Position numbers and translations under genes: made by a program. DNA of 7,945 nucleotides from Candidatus Omnitrophota bacterium (lineage in GTDB: Bacteria; Omnitrophota; Gorgyraeia; 2-02-FULL-51-18). Positions 5,648 through 7,945 of the stretch are shown in pieces; position 1 is the first letter of the stretch; every line of letters starts with the position of its first letter. The notes under the pieces are model-generated. The model was given only the letters and a program-made list of their open reading frames with translations. It did no database searches and was not told the DNA's origin. The stretch lies in NCBI GenBank assembly GCA_023247955.1, contig JAHFFL010000044.1, forward strand, positions 1 through 7,945, in the 5' to 3' direction.

Positions 5648-6854
5648 GAAGATGACCAGTTGCAAAGCGCGCATGACCGTGGAAGTGGAACCGGAGAGGG
5701 TCGAAGACCGTCTGCGGCAGGTCTTGAGAGACATTCAACGATCCGCCCACCTTCCGGGTTTTCGCGAGGGCAAGGCCCCGCTCGACCTCGTCGAGAAGAA
5801 ATATTCCAGAGAGGCGGAGGAGGAGGCGCTCAAAACGCTGATCCCCGAGGCCTATCACCAATCCATCGCCAAGCAAAAGGCCGCGCCTGTTTCTCTGCCG
5901 TCGATTTCCGAGATCAAGATGGAGCGCGGCAAGACGCTGACGTTTACGGCGGAGTTTGAGCTAAGACCTGAGTTTTCTCTCCGGGGTTATAAGGGGATTC
6001 GCTTAAAGAGAGAATCCACCGAGGTGAGCGATGAGGACGCGGAGAAGGGCATGCAGACGCTTTTGGACTCCCGGGCGGATCTTGTGCCGCTGCTTGAGCC
6101 GCGGCTCGTTCAAAAGGGCGATTTTATCGTGACCGACATTGAGCTATGGAAGGACGGCAGCTATGGTCCAGGCAAAAAAGGCGTTTTACTTTCCGTGGAA
6201 CCCTCCGGGGGCGATGACTTTTACGAAAAGATAATCGGCGCCGGGATCGATGAACTGCGTGAAATTTCTTCGGAAGGGAAACCGCATTACAAGGTCCGGG
6301 TACGTGCGATCAAGGAGAAAAAATTTCCGGCGCTGGACGAGGATTTCGCCAAGAGTTTTGGGAAAGAGACCCTGCAAGAGCTGAGAGATGCCGTGCGCAA
6401 GGATATCGCCGGCTACAAATACTCGGAGTCGCTCGCGAAAATGAGGACTGAGCTTTTTTCAAAGCTTCTTTCGATGGCCTCCTTTGAGCTCCCGCAGGGG
6501 CTTGTGGAAAAACAAAAAGAACGGCTCGTAGAACAGGCCCGCGGGGAATATCTGCGCAAAGGCATGGCCGAGCAGCAGTTCCTAGCCCAGAAGGAAACGC
6601 TGGAGCGGGAGGCCGGGGAGCGCGCGCTTGAGCAAGTGAAGCTTTATTTTATCCTGCAGAAGATCGCCTATGAGGAGAAGATAGAGGCCGATGAGTTTGA
6701 GCTTGAGAAAAAGCTTTTGGCGCTCGCCGAAGAATCCAAGCGTCCGCTCGAAGAGGTCCGGCGTCTTTTTGAGGACGACCTGAGGGAAAGCATGAGGGAA
6801 TCGAAAACGGTTGACTTCCTGATTGCGAACGCGAAATTCGAGGAAGGAAAATAA
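5631..6854 (+). CDS. tig: Trigger factor with reduced PPIase domain
   Basis: Ribosome-bound chaperone that meets nascent chains at the exit tunnel. It has 407 residues, against 432 in E. coli. The N-terminal ribosome-binding domain (1-125) carries the signature GFREGKAP (43-50; E. coli has GFRKGK) that docks to ribosomal protein L23. The middle part (about 158-233, from VQKGDFI to the conserved FPALDEDFA) sits where the FKBP-type PPIase domain belongs. It is about 15 residues shorter there, and lacks the PGFE-like segment and most of the aromatic pocket. The C-terminal chaperone domain (about 235-407) is helical and rich in Glu, Lys and Leu, as expected. The start overlaps hpf and is preceded by AAGGAG. 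The downstream clpP is the classic partner of tig in many bacteria. Identity is secure; PPIase activity is doubtful. Confidence 0.95.
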   Translation: MKSNFKKMTSCKARMTVEVEPERVEDRLRQVLRDIQRSAHLPGFREGKAPLDLVEKKYSREAEEEALKTLIPEAYHQSIAKQKAAPVSLPSISEIKMERGKTLTFTAEFELRPEFSLRGYKGIRLKRESTEVSDEDAEKGMQTLLDSRADLVPLLEPRLVQKGDFIVTDIELWKDGSYGPGKKGVLLSVEPSGGDDFYEKIIGAGIDELREISSEGKPHYKVRVRAIKEKKFPALDEDFAKSFGKETLQELRDAVRKDIAGYKYSESLAKMRTELFSKLLSMASFELPQGLVEKQKERLVEQARGEYLRKGMAEQQFLAQKETLEREAGERALEQVKLYFILQKIAYEEKIEADEFELEKKLLALAEESKRPLEEVRRLFEDDLRESMRESKTVDFLIANAKFEEGK

Positions 6855-6870
6855 AATCCGAGTCTAAACG

Positions 6871-6874
6871 GGAG
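6871..6874 (+). promoter_or_regulatory. Ribosome binding site for clpP
   Basis: GGAG in the 28-base tig-clpP gap lies eight bases before the ATG at 6883, which is good spacing. There is no terminator-like hairpin in this gap, so clpP is probably co-transcribed with tig. Confidence 0.55.
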
Positions 6875-6882
6875 ACACCGAC

Positions 6883-7482
6883 ATGAGCATACTGATTCCG
6901 ATGGTGATCGAGCAAACGGGTCGTACCGAACGGGCCTATGATATTTACTCGCGGCTTCTCAAGGACCGCGTGATTTTTATCGGCACCCCGATTGACGACA
7001 CGGTGGCCAATCTCTTGGTCGCGCAGCTTTTGTTTCTGCAGATGGAAGACCAGGAAAAGGACATCCATATCTACATCAATTCGCCGGGCGGTTCGATCAC
7101 GAGCGGGCTTGCGATTTATGACACGATACAATTTCTGAAGCCGGACGTCTGCACGTATTGCATCGGCCAGGCCGCGAGCATGGGGGCCGTGCTTTTAGCG
7201 GCGGGGACGAAGGGCAAGCGCTATGCCCTGCCGAATTCGCGGGTGATGATCCATCAGCCGTGGGGAGGCGTGCAGGGGGTGGCCACGGACATCAATATCC
7301 AGGCCAGAGAAATCCAGGGGCTCAAAGACCGGCTGAACAAGATTCTCGCCAAACATACGGCACAACCCGTCGAGAAGATAGAAAAGGACTGCGACCGTGA
7401 TTATTTCATGTCCGCCGAAGAAGCGAAAAATTACGGGTTGGTTGATGAGGTGGTCGCGAACGTGAGAGCGCTCAAAAAATGA
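6883..7482 (+). CDS. clpP: ATP-dependent Clp protease proteolytic subunit
   Basis: Serine peptidase that forms the tetradecameric barrel of ClpXP and ClpAP in the cytoplasm. The 199 residues are close to the family norm. The catalytic triad is complete: Ser99 in GQAASMGA, His124 in [10 protein letters not shown] and Asp173 in [28 protein letters not shown] (65-80) forms the substrate-binding loop and KNYGLVDEV (182-190) the C-terminal signature. The N-terminus ([26 protein letters not shown]) matches ClpP propeptide-to-mature sequence, and a short leader may be self-cleaved before IPMVIEQ-like residues (inference). The gene follows tig, as in many bacteria, but the expected next gene, clpX, is replaced by an aminotransferase whose ATG overlaps the clpP stop. 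Confidence 0.98.
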   Translation: MSILIPMVIEQTGRTERAYDIYSRLLKDRVIFIGTPIDDTVANLLVAQLLFLQMEDQEKDIHIYINSPGGSITSGLAIYDTIQFLKPDVCTYCIGQAASMGAVLLAAGTKGKRYALPNSRVMIHQPWGGVQGVATDINIQAREIQGLKDRLNKILAKHTAQPVEKIEKDCDRDYFMSAEEAKNYGLVDEVVANVRALKK

Positions 7483-7945
7483 AAGAGGATTTACTGCTGA
7501 CCCCCGGCCCGACCAACGTGCCGGCGAGGGTGCTTGAGAAGACCGCGCTTCCGATGATCCATCACCGTACCCGAGAATTTCAAGCGGTCCTGGAGCGCGT
7601 CAACGCCGGCCTGCGTCAGGCGTTTGTGACCAAGCATCCGGTCATGCTGTTCGCCTCTTCGGGCACCGGCGCGATGGAGGCGTCGATTACCAATCTTTTG
7701 TCTAAAAATGACACGGTGCTTTCATTCTCCGCGGGAAAGTGGGGAGAGCGCTACCGGGACATCGCGACGGCTTACGGCACGGAAGTCAAATCTTATGAAA
7801 AGGAGTCGGGAGAGGCCTTTACGCCGGCGGAGGTGGAGAGGGCGCTGAAAGAGCATCCGCGCGCGAAGGCCGTTCTGATGGCGCTTTGCGAGACCTCCAC
7901 TGGTGTACGTCACCCGGTCCGGGAGATCGCGGCGGTGACGTCGAA
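7479..7945 (+). CDS. Class V aminotransferase (serine/alanine-glyoxylate type), 3'-truncated
   Basis: A PLP-dependent aminotransferase of fold type I; the first 155 residues are visible before the window ends. TPGPTNVP (8-15), HHRTREF (28-34), the phosphate-binding [14 protein letters not shown] (61-74), AGKWGERY and the ETSTGV stretch that precedes the PLP Asp place it with the serine-pyruvate, alanine-glyoxylate and serine-glyoxylate aminotransferase group. The PLP lysine lies beyond the window. The true substrate cannot be told. In several bacteria and archaea such a gene sits next to serA and acts in serine or phosphoserine metabolism, so the following gene would help. The ATG overlaps the clpP stop as ATGA, and no strong Shine-Dalgarno is present, suggesting coupled translation. 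Confidence 0.9.
   Translation, partial: MKEDLLLTPGPTNVPARVLEKTALPMIHHRTREFQAVLERVNAGLRQAFVTKHPVMLFASSGTGAMEASITNLLSKNDTVLSFSAGKWGERYRDIATAYGTEVKSYEKESGEAFTPAEVERALKEHPRAKAVLMALCETSTGVRHPVREIAAVTS

Noticed and set aside
6852..6882. Terminator between tig and clpP
   Set aside because: No GC-rich stem followed by a T-run; the gap is only 28 bases and ends in a clpP ribosome binding site.

Overview
The window is a dense run of ten genes, all on the + strand. It comes from a bacterium with a lipopolysaccharide outer membrane. Three adjacent enzymes of Kdo synthesis (kdsA, kdsD/kpsF, kdsC) and the Lpt export genes make a diderm host almost certain. The combination of LPS genes with hpf, tig, clpP and a class V aminotransferase, together with seven-base tandem repeats of the CGAAnnn and TAGTCAG type near gene starts, recalls uncultivated lineages such as Omnitrophota or the Planctomycetes group. 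That placement is from memory of such genomes and is tentative.

Layout: the 3' 84% or so of pyrG (CTP synthase, 2-1375); kdsA (1372-2247); kdsD/kpsF (2237-3205); kdsC (3242-3778); an lptC-like gene that appears to carry an LptA-like second half (3780-4565); lptB (4546-5268); hpf (5321-5647); tig (5631-6854); clpP (6883-7482); and the start of a class V aminotransferase (7479 to the window end). Five of the nine junctions overlap by 4-20 bases. The largest gap is 52 bases, so no stretch over 300 bases lacks a gene. I saw no convincing rho-independent terminator, tRNA, rRNA, CRISPR array or mobile element.

How the genes fit together: KdsD isomerises ribulose-5-phosphate to arabinose-5-phosphate. 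KdsA condenses it with phosphoenolpyruvate, and KdsC removes the phosphate to give Kdo. CTP from PyrG is needed for the next step, CMP-Kdo formation by KdsB, which is not in the window. LptB and the LptC/LptA-like protein belong to the machine that moves finished LPS to the outer membrane. The second half (hpf, tig, clpP) concerns ribosome hibernation, nascent-chain folding and proteolysis. A weak extended -10 promoter just before hpf may separate the two halves.

This is essentially housekeeping DNA and I do not see an undescribed defence or mobile system. The points most worth a second look are the apparent LptC-LptA fusion, two heptamer repeat arrays (one translated into the N-terminus of KdsA), a shortened and probably inactive PPIase domain in trigger factor, and a clpP that is not followed by clpX.
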